A program made the translations under genes and the position numbers. Below the pieces are notes generated by a model, which ran no database searches, had not been told where the DNA came from, and worked only from the letters and a program-made list of their open reading frames with translations. Positions 1 through 9,112 of a stretch of DNA of 14,108 bases are shown here, piece by piece. Source of the stretch: Auxenochlorella pyrenoidosa (lineage: Eukaryota > Chlorophyta > Trebouxiophyceae > Chlorellales > Chlorellaceae); the NCBI GenBank assembly GCA_001430745.1, contig KQ481983.1, positions 868,630 through 882,737 on the forward strand. Direction: 5' to 3'. Numbering within the stretch: position 1 is the first letter of the stretch; every line of letters starts with the position of its first letter.

Positions 1-1122
1 AGGGCAAAGAGGATGACGTGGTCGGTCACTGTGCCGTCCTGGAGCAGGATGCTGCGGCACAGGGGACCGGCGCAGGAAGGGGGGTGGGGGCGGGGGCTGC
101 CGCCGCAAAAGGAAGGGCACGCTGGATGCATAGGTTGCAGGCAAGGCATGCGGAGGCGCCTGAGCGGGGCTCAGGGCAAGGTGGGGGCGAGGCAAGACGC
201 CGCGCTGGAGGCCAGGCCAGGCCAGGCCCTCACCTGATGGTGCGCGAGTAGCAGTTGGGGCTGCACGAGTGGTTGAGCATGTGCGCCAGGTTGCCCGCCC
301 GCGTGGCATCCACGCACCACTGGCCTGCGCCAGGCAACAAGACAGGGCTGCCACATCGGGCGGCTGGCCACACACAGCTGCTGGAAGGCTGGCTGAGCAG
401 AAGAGCAAACAGTGCAAACCAGGGGGCGCGCGCCTGTGGCGGCGGAGGCCTAGCGCCCTCACCGTTGAGGCGGAAGACGTACGTGCCAGCGCCCACCGTG
501 GCGTCATACAGCCGCCGCTCCCTGCAAGTATGGCAGTGCACGGGACAGGGCTCAGGTTGCTACGCACCTAGTCTGACCAGGCGCACGGCGATGCTTGGCA
601 ATGCAGGATGCACGACGTGTGGCGGCGCGCCTTCCCGCCGGGCTGCTGCCCCCCTTTTCATGGCAGGTGCGGCCCCATCGCAGAAGCGGCCCTCCCTCCC
701 CAGCGGGCACGCCGTGCACAGCCTCCTGCCTCGCCCCCGGCCTGCCTGAGGTCTGACACGCTGTGCCGCACCAGCTCCCCGACATATTCTATCACCATGT
801 CATCTGCGTGGAGCGGGGGCAGAGGGCAAGGGCTGTGGGCAGCGGAAGCGGGAGGCAAGGCCTGCCAGGAGTGGGATCCGGGGGCAAGCGCCCGCCATTC
901 TTGCAGAGCAGCCACCGCGGCGCGCCCCTGCGCGACAGTGGTGCGCGAGAGCCAGAGGTGCAGTACCCATGTGCACCAGGCCAGAGGGTTCATCAGCGGG
1001 CATGCAAGCCCTCCAATCAGCCCTGCTGCCAGCCCATCTCGGGCACCCTCACGTGCTCTGTGCGCCCTCTTGGCAAAGCCGCCCCAGCCGTGGATGGCGC
1101 TCTTGCCGATAGTCACGCGCTG
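1..1122 (-). other. SET methyltransferase domain (residues 1361 onward, cut by window edge)
   Basis: Spread over exons 19-23. Visible motifs are GKSAIHGWGGFAK (SET-N), DMVIEYVGE (cofactor-binding strand with Tyr), GTYVFRL, DATRAGN, the catalytic pseudoknot motif NHSCSPNC (residues 1440-1447), and the strand DGTVTDHVILFA. The final ELTYDY strand and post-SET zinc Cys lie beyond position 1. Just before the cofactor strand the protein has His (codon made across intron 19) where relatives usually carry Gly. All catalytic residues that fall inside the window are present. Confidence 0.95.
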
Positions 1123-4100
1123 CCCCTGCGTCGCCACCATCTTTGCAAACCGGTCCGCCTCCGACTGGAGCCCCCGTATGGGACGCCAGCCCACACGCTG
1201 CTGCCCGGCAGGGGGGCTGCCGGGCTGCCCGCCCTCTGCATCCACAGTGAGCAGCGTGCCTGGGAACCAGGGCTGCTGCTGTCGCCGCTCTCGCTGCTGC
1301 GGCTCATCGGCCTGCGGCTGCTCCTGGGCCTGCTGCTGCTGCTCCTCTGGCTGCTGGTGCTGCTCCTGGCGTTCCTGCTCAGTGTGTTCCTGCTGCTGCT
1401 CGCCAGCTGCCGCTGCTGTCTCAGGCTTCTTTACAGCCGCTGCAGTGGGTGGTCGCAGGTGGCACACAGACTCTGGCAGCTCGGCAGCCCCCGACTGCAT
1501 CGGTAGGCCAACCAAGTAGGGCGTGGCGCGCATGAACTGCCGCTTGGCCAGGGCTGCCGCCTCTGCCTCTGGCGCGCGCTGGCCCCGCCGCGCAGCCGGG
1601 TTGAAGGGAACCGCGCGGGCAGCGCTGCAGGGGGCCTGCAACAGCGCGGGCTGCTGCTGCTGCTGCTGCCGCTGCTGTTCATAAGGCCGCTTGGCCCCTG
1701 CTGCAGGTGCAGCTGCCGGCGGGTAGCGCTCTCGCGAGTGCTTGGGGCAGAAGGCGCGGAACAACAGGCGGTCGCGGCGCGTGCCCTGCTGCTGCTTCTG
1801 CTGACTGGCCTTGCCCCTGCCGCTTCGAGACATGGGCTCTGCGAGGAAACCGGGCGGTCAGCAGTGAAAGGTCCTGGTCAGCCAAGGGCCCCCAAATGCT
1901 TGAAAACACTTGCACAAGCAGCCAGGCTGGAACAGCAGCCGCAGACAACCTTGGCACAAATGAGTCAGCAACCCATCAAGCGGCGTGCGGCTCAGGGCAA
2001 CGCCTGCTGCGCCAGACGCAGCTCACCTCGCGCGCTGCCGTTGGTGGCTGCAGCGTCGTTCTCGTCGCCCGACGCCCCGCGCCTCGCCTCCTGCTGCCGC
2101 TGCTGCGGCGCCGGCGCGCCCTCCTCCTCGCCCTGCCCCTCCTCCGGCTCCTCGTCGTCCGACCAGACAAACTCCATCTGCAGGCCCAAGGACAGCTTGT
2201 ATGAGCGCTTCTGGCAGTATGAAGAAGGCAGCACAGAGTGATGTCAACACATCTGCCTCCAGGTGCTGATGCGCAGGCGTGCAGCAACGCAGACAGAGCA
2301 GCCATTGCATCACCCTGTGCCCCTCCAAAAGCCGCCATCAGCGAGCCCAGCGCCGCGCACAGCCCCGGGCCAGCGCCCTCACCGGCACCCGGCAGCCCGC
2401 CTGGCGCGCGCACAGCGGGTGGAACGCGGCAAAGCACTTGGGCTCGCAGCACTGCATGCAGGCGCCCGCGTTCTGCTGCTTGCAGAACTGGCACTTCAGG
2501 GTGAATCGCACGGGCCTGACCTGCGGCGACAGGAGGGCGAGGGGGCGGCAGCCACGTCGGTGGGCATCCCTCATTCAACAGCGCTGTCTGACGGTGGAAC
2601 ACTCCCAACCCGCGGCACCCCTGCCTGCCAGACAGCTGTGCACAGGCCGGCGGGGCGAGGCTCGGTTGCGGAGAGCCCCAACGCCCAGGCGCGCCAGGCC
2701 ACTGCTCTTCCCCCTGCCACGCCGGGCCCCAGCGCCGCATGCGCGCCCACGTGGCAAGGGCTGCCTCATCAGGATATGGCGCTCGGCCCACCTTGTGCAG
2801 GTCCCGCACGACGCCCTGCATGTGCAGCTCACGCGCCTCCTCATCCACATGCGTCTCCGGCAGCCACAGGGCGCAGGTGGGGTGCGCCCAGCGGCCGCAG
2901 GAGGTGCGCTTCAGCGCGCCGCCCAGCACTGCGAGGGTAGCAGGGCAAGGGGGGAGCAAGGCCAGCGGGCAGTCAGAGAAGGGCAGCAGGGCAGATTGCC
3001 AAGAGTCGCGCGCGGGGAGGACCGCAGAGAGGCGCGTGGGCGCCCGCACCGCACTGCAGAGCAGGCAAAGGCGGGACGATGCAAGTGCCGACAGGGACAG
3101 AGGTTTATGCTTGGCAGCAAACAGCAGCAGCATCACCACCAGCGGCAGCATGCAGGCGGCTGCTCCGGTGGATGCATGCATAGGACCAGGCAGCACGCCA
3201 GCCAGCGGCGTGTTTGGTCGCGCAGTCAAGCGCCCGTGAGAGGGGGTGCCTGCCGGTGCACCTGGGCACAGCGCGCAGGGCGGCGGGTGGCCCAGCCCCA
3301 GAGAGCAGGGGTCGCAGAGCCAGGGCTGGTCCAGCGGCGGCGCGCGCGGCAGGTAGTAGCAGTGCGAGTGCACGTGCATGCGGCAGCGGGCGCAGGAGAG
3401 GATGAGCCCCTGCTGGTCCTGCTCCTCCTCGTCGTCCTCGCCGCACACGTGGCACACGCAGTGCGTGCTGCGCGCGGGTGGGTGGGTGGGGGTGGTGGTG
3501 TTGGTGGGGGGGTGAGGGGGGGCAGGTGCGGCAGGTGACGCAGCGAGCGCGGGCGGCAACCGGGAGGGCTGCACTACAGAGGGGCAAAGTGGCTCGAGGG
3601 TGGAGAGGCAGACAGGCATGCCCTTGTGACTGCTCTCAAGGCAGGCAGGGCACCCTGGCAGAAGGGAAGGTGCACGATCAGCATGGTCTCGACAAGACGG
3701 CCGCTCACGCACCCGCTGGGCGCCGCAGGGACAGGCTCAATGCCCTCGGCCAGCTTCTGCATGCGCGACTGGCAGGCAAGCCGCTCCCGCTTCTCCTCCT
3801 CGCTCTGTGAGCAGCCAGGGCGGCAGTGGGTGCATCGTGAGCACCACACAGCCAGGAGGGGCGCTGGTGGCGCAGCTGCAGGCGGGGCGCTGCTGCTCGC
3901 CACTCCCATGCAGCAGGGAGAGCATCCTCGCGGGCGAACGTGTGCCATCCCAGGCGGCTGAGACCCCAAGCATGGCTCGGGCCAGGCACAGCCCGGGAGC
4001 AGGCGGGAGTGGTGAGCCAGCAGCGAAAGGCCAGCCTGCCAGCAGGAACCCTCACCAGAGGCGCCGCCTCCGGCTCCTCGCCCTCGGGCCAGCCGCAGTA

Positions 4101-7100
4101 GCGGTCGCAGCGGCGCGCGCCCGGCAGCGCCCGGATCGCGCGCTGGACCCTGGAGCTGGACAGCCCAAACATTAGGTTGCCTGCAGCGCTGGTGGGCAGC
4201 CATGGGGCCGCGCGTTGACACAGGGAGGCGCGCGCTGGAACTGTCGGCCCCTGTCGGGATGGCAAAGCTGCCAGGACGACCCCGCTGCACCAGTCTTAGG
4301 CGCACACGCTGGCCTGCTGGAGACAGCACCCAACCCGCCACTGCCAGGCGACCAGCCGGGAGCTGGGCGTCCGAGCCAGCGCAGCCTTGCCTGACACGTC
4401 TGCCACGCGCGCCTTGCTGGTGGCGTCCCCAGGGTAGAGCCCCTGCCAGGCCTTGGTGGCGGTGGGGCCCTCCACGGCAGGGCAGCCCTCCGGGGTCACC
4501 CTGCAGGGCAGCACGGGGCGGGGACACCCAGAGGGTCGGCAAGACAGCCCAGACCAGGGCTGCAACACGCTGCATCACGCTGCCACTCCTGTCAGCCTGC
4601 CCATGCGACCCAGCCTCCGGCATCTGCTGATCGTCTCAAGACATTTAGCGGCACTGAAAACGCGGCAAATCCAACCTGAACAGAGGCCCCGAGCCGTCTG
4701 GGGCGCGCAGCACCTCCAGTGTGTGCGGCGCCTCGCGCCCAGCTGCAGGCGTGCCTGCAGAGCAGGACGTCGCACGGCGGGGAACCAGGCTGGGGGCGTA
4801 CCCGGCAGCCGCCTCGTGCCCTCGGGACGCTGGTCTGGTGAGGCACTGCCTGGGGCATGCAGCCCACAGCACGCTAGATGCCGCTTGCTGGCATCACCCC
4901 ACGCCGGCGCCCCTCTCCCCCGGGCGGCAGCCCTGCCTCACTCGCGATGCGGCGCGCCCGGTACCCCACTGGGAAGATGCACTTCTCGTTGTGGAAGGCC
5001 GGGTGCAGCCACTCCACCTCCCCCAGCTCCAGCACTGCAAGGGTGCAGAAGGGCAGGGGACCGGGCCACGCAGCGAGCAGTCATGCTACTTGCTTGCATG
5101 CTTCAGTGCTGCCGTGGCAAGCGTTTGGACGCTCAGATGACCAATGGACGCTGCACCGACCCACGCGCCCTGGAGGTCGCCGCACCAGCAGCAGCATCCT
5201 CCGGGAACATACTATAGAGGGGACGGCGCACCCTGCAGATGCTGGTTGACGTGGAACGGAAGCCCCGGGAGCGGCAGGCTGGCCTCCGCCCCAGCCGCCT
5301 TCTTGCCCTTGCGCCGCTTGGCCGCCGGCTTGCCAGCCGCAGGCTCCTCGTCGTCATCGTCATCATCTGCACATGGCAGTGGCGGGCAGGGCGGAGAAGG
5401 CTGCACTCCTGCGCTGCGCTGCCACAGGGACCGCCAGCTTGCAGGGTATCACGGGCCTTTCACTATCCGGCTGACGTTCGGCGCGGGCGCCGCGAGAGCA
5501 GAGGCGGGGTCTCAGCGCACGGGCAAGGAATGGCTGGAGCTGGCGCTCACCCTGCGCGCCATGCCCATCATTGTGGTGTGGCTTCATGACAAGGGGCAGC
5601 TCTCCTGTCTGCAAGGACAGAGAAACACTGGGTGTTGATTGTGGATTCAGCGAGCCTGGAGCACCTGACATGCAGGGTGGGCGTTCCAGGCACGCAGGCA
5701 GGGCCGCACGCCACAGCGGGGTGGCACCAGCATGCGTAGGCTGGCCACGTGACAGCCGTGCCTCCACGGCAGCAGCAGCACGGCAGTGGTTGGCTCACAT
5801 TGAAATACTGCTCCACCTCGAACAGGGCGCGTTTGAAGTCGCTCGCGCGCCGGCACCTGGGAGCAGAGGGGGCACAAAGACAGGAGCCATGCTGTGGGCA
5901 AGCCAGGCAAACAGATGCCGGGAGCCAAGGAAGACCCACGCGCCCTGCCCTGGTTGAAGAACAGCAAACAGCAGGGGGAGGAGCGTGGCACGCCGCTTGC
6001 ACGGATGGCACGAGGCTTGCTGCAGCCTGCCGGCCCCACCTGGTGATCCTGTGGTAGCCACGCTCCAGGCCTTCAAGGAAGGCGGCAAAGCAGGGGCGCG
6101 GCTCGCCCCGCTTGCCGACGCGCTCCACAGCCTGCAGGTTGATGCACTGCACTTCCCCAGGTCCAAAGTACTGGACGGGCAGGAAGGCCGGGTTGCGCAG
6201 CTGGGCGGCTGCACAAAAGTAAAGGGGGTGGGGGGGGGGGTGGTCAGGCTCAGCGCCGTGCTCAAGAGTGGCGTGCAAGTCTCAGACGGTCAGAGCGGCA
6301 GGAGAGCGATGCAGAACAAGCTGCCGACCAGGCAGCACACGCCCCGGGCACGCTGCGACCCAGATGTAACCACACCTCCTTGGTCCCAGCCCTGGCCCCC
6401 TGACCTGGCACCCCTCGTGCTGCTGCCTCCTCCCGCGTGACCACCAGGAAGGGCCAGTGGGGGTAGCCCTTCACCTGGAACCACCCCACCTCTCCAGGCA
6501 GGAGCTGCTGCTGCTGGGGAGGCGCTGCGTGCGCTGCGGGCGCCGCTGAGCCTCCCTTGGCCCCCCCAGCTGCTTCCTCTGAAGTCATGTCGCCGTTCAT
6601 GGCAGGCTCGCTCCCATCTGACAGCTGCTGCAGCGCCGCGCACAAGGTCCCGGGCTGTTGCTTCTGGTCTGCTGGCTGCACTGGGGCTGCCTCGTGCTGC
6701 CCCCGGCACTGCTGCAGCTGCGAGGCCTGCTGGTCTGCTGAGAGGTCTGGCCCACACTCCAACTGCATCTGCTGCTCCTCTGCTGTTCCCTGTGCTTGGG
6801 GCTGCTGATCCGGCACAGCGCTGCCCTCCTCCTCCTCGCCGTCCACAGCCATGGGGGCGGTTGCCTCTGGTGCAGCTGCACCTGGGCCTGCTGCTGCCTG
6901 CTGCTGCCCATCTGGCGGCTGCTGATGCTCTGGCTGCCTCGCTGCTTCGTCCTGCTCTCCCGACAGAAGGGCGCGCAGCCAGTCTCTGATGGAGAGAGCA
7001 TCGTGGAGACCTCTGCTCAGGGACAAAGGGGATTTTTAGGAGTCGGATGCAGTAGCGAAATGCTCTTCACCAGCCGTAAGCTGCAGCCAAAGCGCGGTGA

Positions 7101-8989
7101 CTGCTCTGTTGCAATTCATGGGCAGAAATATGGCGCACACATGGCAAGAGCAGTAGCATGCTGCATGCAGAGCTTGCCTCAGCTGCTCCAGCAGATGGCT
7201 GTCCTCCTGGTATCCAGCCCCCAGCACATTCAGCTCCATCGGCTTTCCGGTCTTGCGCTGCAAGAAAGGGGACAAATCATGTGGCATCGAGTGCAATCAG
7301 CAAGGCTTGGGCAGGTGCGGCTCTAGCCATGCATCCACTTGACACAACCAGTTGACGGCTGGTACAATCCCGACATCACTCCCACGACCGCTTGCCTCTG
7401 GACGCACGACGTGCCACCACATGGCGTAAACGTCTGCGGCCACAGCTGCAGCTGCCGCGCTCTGGGCGTGAAGATCCTTGCGCACCCTGTCCACAGACAC
7501 CTGCAGCGTGGTGCGGGCAGGGGGTTGTTCCGTACTTATCATACTGCCTTGTGTGCAAGGCCAGGCAAGCTGTGGTCCTCAAGGTCCTGGACCCAAAGAA
7601 AGGGTTCAGAAAGCCCTCGTCAAGCAGGCACACCGCATGTGGTGAGGAGGGCTGGCAGGCCAACAACCAACCAGCTGGCCCACACCCGCTGCTCACCCGC
7701 ACAACATGGTACTTGTTATTCACCAAACGCACACCACGCAGAGGGGCATCATGTGGCAGCAAGGCGGCCTGCTGCATGGCGCGGGACACGCTCGGCAGGC
7801 ATGCTGCCAGGCGTGGAGCGACGGTCCCGCCCTGCGCAGCACCCGCGTCTGGCGCCGACTGCATCGCTGCGCCGCTGGAGCCACACGATGCACACTGCGG
7901 CTGCTGCTGCCGCCGCTGCTGCTCGATGGCCGCTGCACGGGCCTGCTCCTCCGCCGCTGCCCGCGCTTGCGCCTCAGCCTCCGGCTGGGGCTGCTCGGCA
8001 ATCGCTTCCAGCTCGTCTGCCCGCTTGCGCAGCTGCGCGCCGCTCTGGTGCTCTCCCGCGACGCGGCGCAGCGCGGCAGCATGGCGGCGCAGCGTGCCGC
8101 TGTCGGGGCGAGCCAGCGGCTCGCCAGCGGTGACCAGCAGGCGCACGCGCTCCACCGCGAGCACCTCCCATTCCTCTGCGTTGTCGGCATAACGAATCTG
8201 TGCGCACGGTGGGAAGCGGCCGGTTGCTGGGATGGGCAGGCAGGACAGGATTTCATGCAGCATGCAGAGGAGACAGACAAGGTGCTCAAGAGCTGCATGC
8301 AAGGCCAGTAGAGCAAGCGAATGCAGCAATATCCGGACCAGACGCTCTAGGGCAGCTTCAGGCCAATTAGCATGCAAGCAAGCAGCGAGGCTTGCGGCCC
8401 ACGAGCAGCCAGGCAGAAATGCAACACCAGCGGCTGCACTCTCATTCCGGACACCAGCACCCAGCTGCACCAGCCGCCTCGCGAGCCTCACCAGGTGCTT
8501 CCCAGTGCTCTCGTTGTAGCTGGCAATCGTGCCCAGGTACCAGGCATCATCCGCGGGCCAGTGGATGCGCACCGTGCGGCCCACCATTTCAAACGGCCCC
8601 AGGCGTGCCGCCAGGTTCGCCTCCAGCCACAGCTGCGGCTTCTGCGGCAGCGCCGCAAAGCGTGCAGCCGCGACGCCCAGCCGCTCACGCAGCGCCTCGG
8701 CGTCAGCCTCGGTGGCCTGGGTGCTGGGAGCATCCTCACGCTTGCGCTTCAGCTGCTGGCCCTGCCCGACGCCAGTGCTGGCGCCGTTGGCGGCAGCGGC
8801 AGGCTCTGCAGCACCTGCAGGCATCCCAGCCTCGTCTGCAGACGGTTGCAGGTCATCCAGAGCGCACGAAGGCTTTCCAACAACGGCCTCGCCGCTTGCG
8901 GAGGGCACCTGCGGTCGCTCAGACAGCCCTGCTGTCGGCTCCTGCTTCACGGGCAGCCCGCTGCCATCTTCGGTTCCACCTGGGGCCAT
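1..8989 (-). CDS. ATX: Trithorax/ATX-type histone H3 lysine-4 methyltransferase, 23 exons in window, 3' end missing
   Basis: Nuclear chromatin enzyme expected to methylate histone H3 Lys4 and mark active genes. Exons traced by phase-matched junctions: 8989-8492, 8197-7697, 7500-7396, 7257-7178, 7012-6405, 6208-6040, 5856-5799, 5608-5551, 5366-5232, 5034-4942, 4742-4676, 4500-4391, 4180-4056, 3804-3713, 3467-3262, 2928-2792, 2520-2383, 2210-2027, 1838-1053, 803-746, 521-463, 324-234, 51-1. They join without a stop into about 1,469 codons. Domain order is Tudor-like (136-187), PWWP (about 568-673), FYRN (738-768), FYRC (769-850), PHD (903-954), extended PHD (964-1155), Gln-rich linker, SET (from 1361). 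FYRN/FYRC plus PWWP points to the ATX1/ATX2 class rather than ATX3-5. The start ATG sits in a good context (GCCATGG). Basic nuclear-localisation candidates lie at residues 81-85 and 709-715, and VKQE at 14-17 fits a SUMO site. Four introns appear to be GC-AG. The end of SET and any post-SET Cys cluster lie off the window. Family call is very secure; single exon edges less so. Confidence 0.95.
522..745 (-). other. GC-AG intron 20 of the ATX gene, inside SET
   Basis: Donor CTCAG|GCAGGC, acceptor TTGCAG. The phase-2 junction gives SDLRERRLYD, which is how SET domains of this family read through this position. There is no GT close by. The donor departs from the GCAAG consensus at one base. Confidence 0.85.
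1265..1680 (-). repeat. CAG-rich polyglutamine coding tracts between extended PHD and SET
   Basis: On the plus strand this is a series of CTG-rich tracts, including (CTG)6 at 1651-1668; on the coding strand they are CAG codons. They encode QQRQQQQQQ-type and mixed Gln/Glu segments (such as EEQQQQAQEQPQ) within the linker of about 200 residues before SET. Low-complexity Gln tracts are common in GC-rich green-algal regulators and are likely to vary in length between strains. Confidence 0.85.
1738..3467 (-). other. PHD finger and extended PHD (C2HC-PHD) of the ATX protein
   Basis: PHD finger, exon 15: ligand series C905, C908, C925, C928, H933, C936, C951, C954 (C4-H-C3). The extended PHD follows at once: CALCPVLGGALKRT (C964, C967), H984, C987 and ALWLPE, then in exon 17 C1024-x2-C1027, a Cys-rich stretch to C1043, HPLC (1048-1051), and the last C-x2-H (C1152, H1155) in exon 19. 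Between HPLC and the last pair there is a long acidic and Gln-rich insertion, mostly exon 18. PHD modules read histone H3 tails. Confidence 0.9.
3476..3533 (+). repeat. G-rich GGGT-type tract in ATX intron 14
   Basis: Repeated GGGTGGGTGGG-type runs on the plus strand, which is the template strand of the ATX gene; the sense strand is a C-rich pyrimidine tract right upstream of the exon 15 acceptor. At least four runs of three or more G meet the usual G-quadruplex pattern. Confidence 0.75.
4118..5034 (-). other. FYRN and FYRC domains of the ATX protein
   Basis: Exon 10 encodes FYRN (residues 738-768: LGEVEWLHPAFHNEKCIFPV followed by a GYRARR segment). FYRC is spread over exons 11-13: HTLEVLRAPDGSGPLFR, then VTPEGCP, GPTATKAWQ, and NLMFGLSSSRVQRAIRAL. 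Between exons 12 and 13 the frame holds only if the intron begins with GC at 4390. FYRN/FYRC pairs are typical of trithorax/MLL and plant ATX1/2 proteins and form one folded module. A run of six Asp (693-698) and a basic cluster (709-715) lie just upstream. Confidence 0.92.
4181..4390 (-). other. GC-AG intron 12 of the ATX gene, inside FYRC
   Basis: Donor TCAG|GCAAGG, acceptor CTGCAG. The phase-1 junction gives VSGNLMFGLS, matching the conserved end of FYRC (SG..MFG). The two GT dinucleotides just upstream are in other phases and would break the frame. Confidence 0.85.
5799..6495 (-). other. PWWP domain of the ATX protein (residues about 568-673)
   Basis: Exon 5 ends with GWFQVKGYPHWPFLVV, a standard PWWP entry (PHWP in place of PWWP). 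Exon 6 continues LPVQYFGPGEVQCINLQ, which matches the second half of ATX PWWP domains, and exon 7 adds a helix (DFKRALFEVEQYF) like the C-terminal helices of the fold. The junctions are phase 1 and phase 2 and match on both sides. PWWP domains bind methylated nucleosomes and DNA. Confidence 0.9.
6230..6240. repeat. Homopolymer run G11
   Basis: Eleven G in a row on the plus strand (C11 on the ATX sense strand), 16 bases upstream of the intron 5 acceptor, where it forms part of the pyrimidine tract. The exact length may be a sequencing artefact. Confidence 0.9.
7013..7177 (-). other. GC-AG intron 4 of the ATX gene
   Basis: Donor AG|GCAAGC after CTG AG, acceptor GAGCAG before A GGT. The phase-2 junction restores the smooth helix LLEQLRGLHDALSIRDWL. 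The only nearby phase-2 GT donor would insert a Cys/His-rich stretch that fits poorly. Confidence 0.75.
7258..7395 (-). other. GC-AG intron 3 of the ATX gene
   Basis: On the minus strand the donor reads AG|GCAAGC after the exon 3 end (…VVRPE) and the acceptor TTGCAG before RKTGKP. The frame is phase 0 on both sides. An alternative GT with the right phase exists further downstream but has a poor donor context. Confidence 0.7.
8135..8584 (-). other. Tudor-like domain of the ATX protein (residues 136-187)
   Basis: Split by intron 1. The exon 1 part starts VGRTVRIHWP and contains the core AWYLGTIASY; the exon 2 part is IRYADNAEEWEVL. Joined at phase 0 it reads as a five-strand Tudor-like barrel: an aromatic W...WY pair, a G-T-I turn, a TGKHLIRY strand and an EEW strand, close in style to the Tudor modules of plant PDS5/PWWP-type chromatin proteins. 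Such domains usually read methylated histone tails. I do not know this module from Arabidopsis ATX1-ATX5. Confidence 0.75.
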
Positions 8990-9049
8990 GGCCCCCGCCT
9001 CTGCGAGGCCTGCGCCCTTCGCCGGCCTCCCTCAGTCGAGCAACGGTGC

Positions 9050-9063
9050 TTTGGGCGCCCAAA
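9050..9063. promoter_or_regulatory. 14-bp perfect palindrome upstream of ATX start
   Basis: TTTGGGCGCCCAAA is its own reverse complement and starts 61 bp upstream of the ATX ATG. A perfect palindrome of this length in a promoter position suggests a binding site for a dimeric regulator, or the 5' untranslated region. It recalls E2F-type sites (TTTSSCGC) but does not match that consensus exactly. Confidence 0.45.
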
Positions 9064-9099
9064 TTTTGATCTGATTGCGATGCAGGAGACTAGAATTGA

Positions 9100-9112
9100 A
9101 TTGGAGCATTGG
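9100..9112 (-). promoter_or_regulatory. Two CCAAT boxes upstream of ATX start
   Basis: ATTGG occurs at 9100-9104 and again at 9108-9112 on the plus strand, which is CCAAT twice on the ATX sense strand, about 111 and 119 bp upstream of its ATG. Position and orientation suit NF-Y binding. Based on motif alone. Confidence 0.4.

Noticed and set aside
1260..1520. Long plus-strand frames rich in Leu, Cys or Ser opposite the Gln-rich segment
   Set aside because: They are the reverse-strand readings of CAG repeats in ATX exon 19 and have no features of their own.
1976..3712. A single continuous minus-strand frame of 578 codons covering the PHD region
   Set aside because: It reads through introns. 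The family ligand pattern appears only when introns 14-18 are removed, and the later part of that frame leaves the ePHD reading frame.
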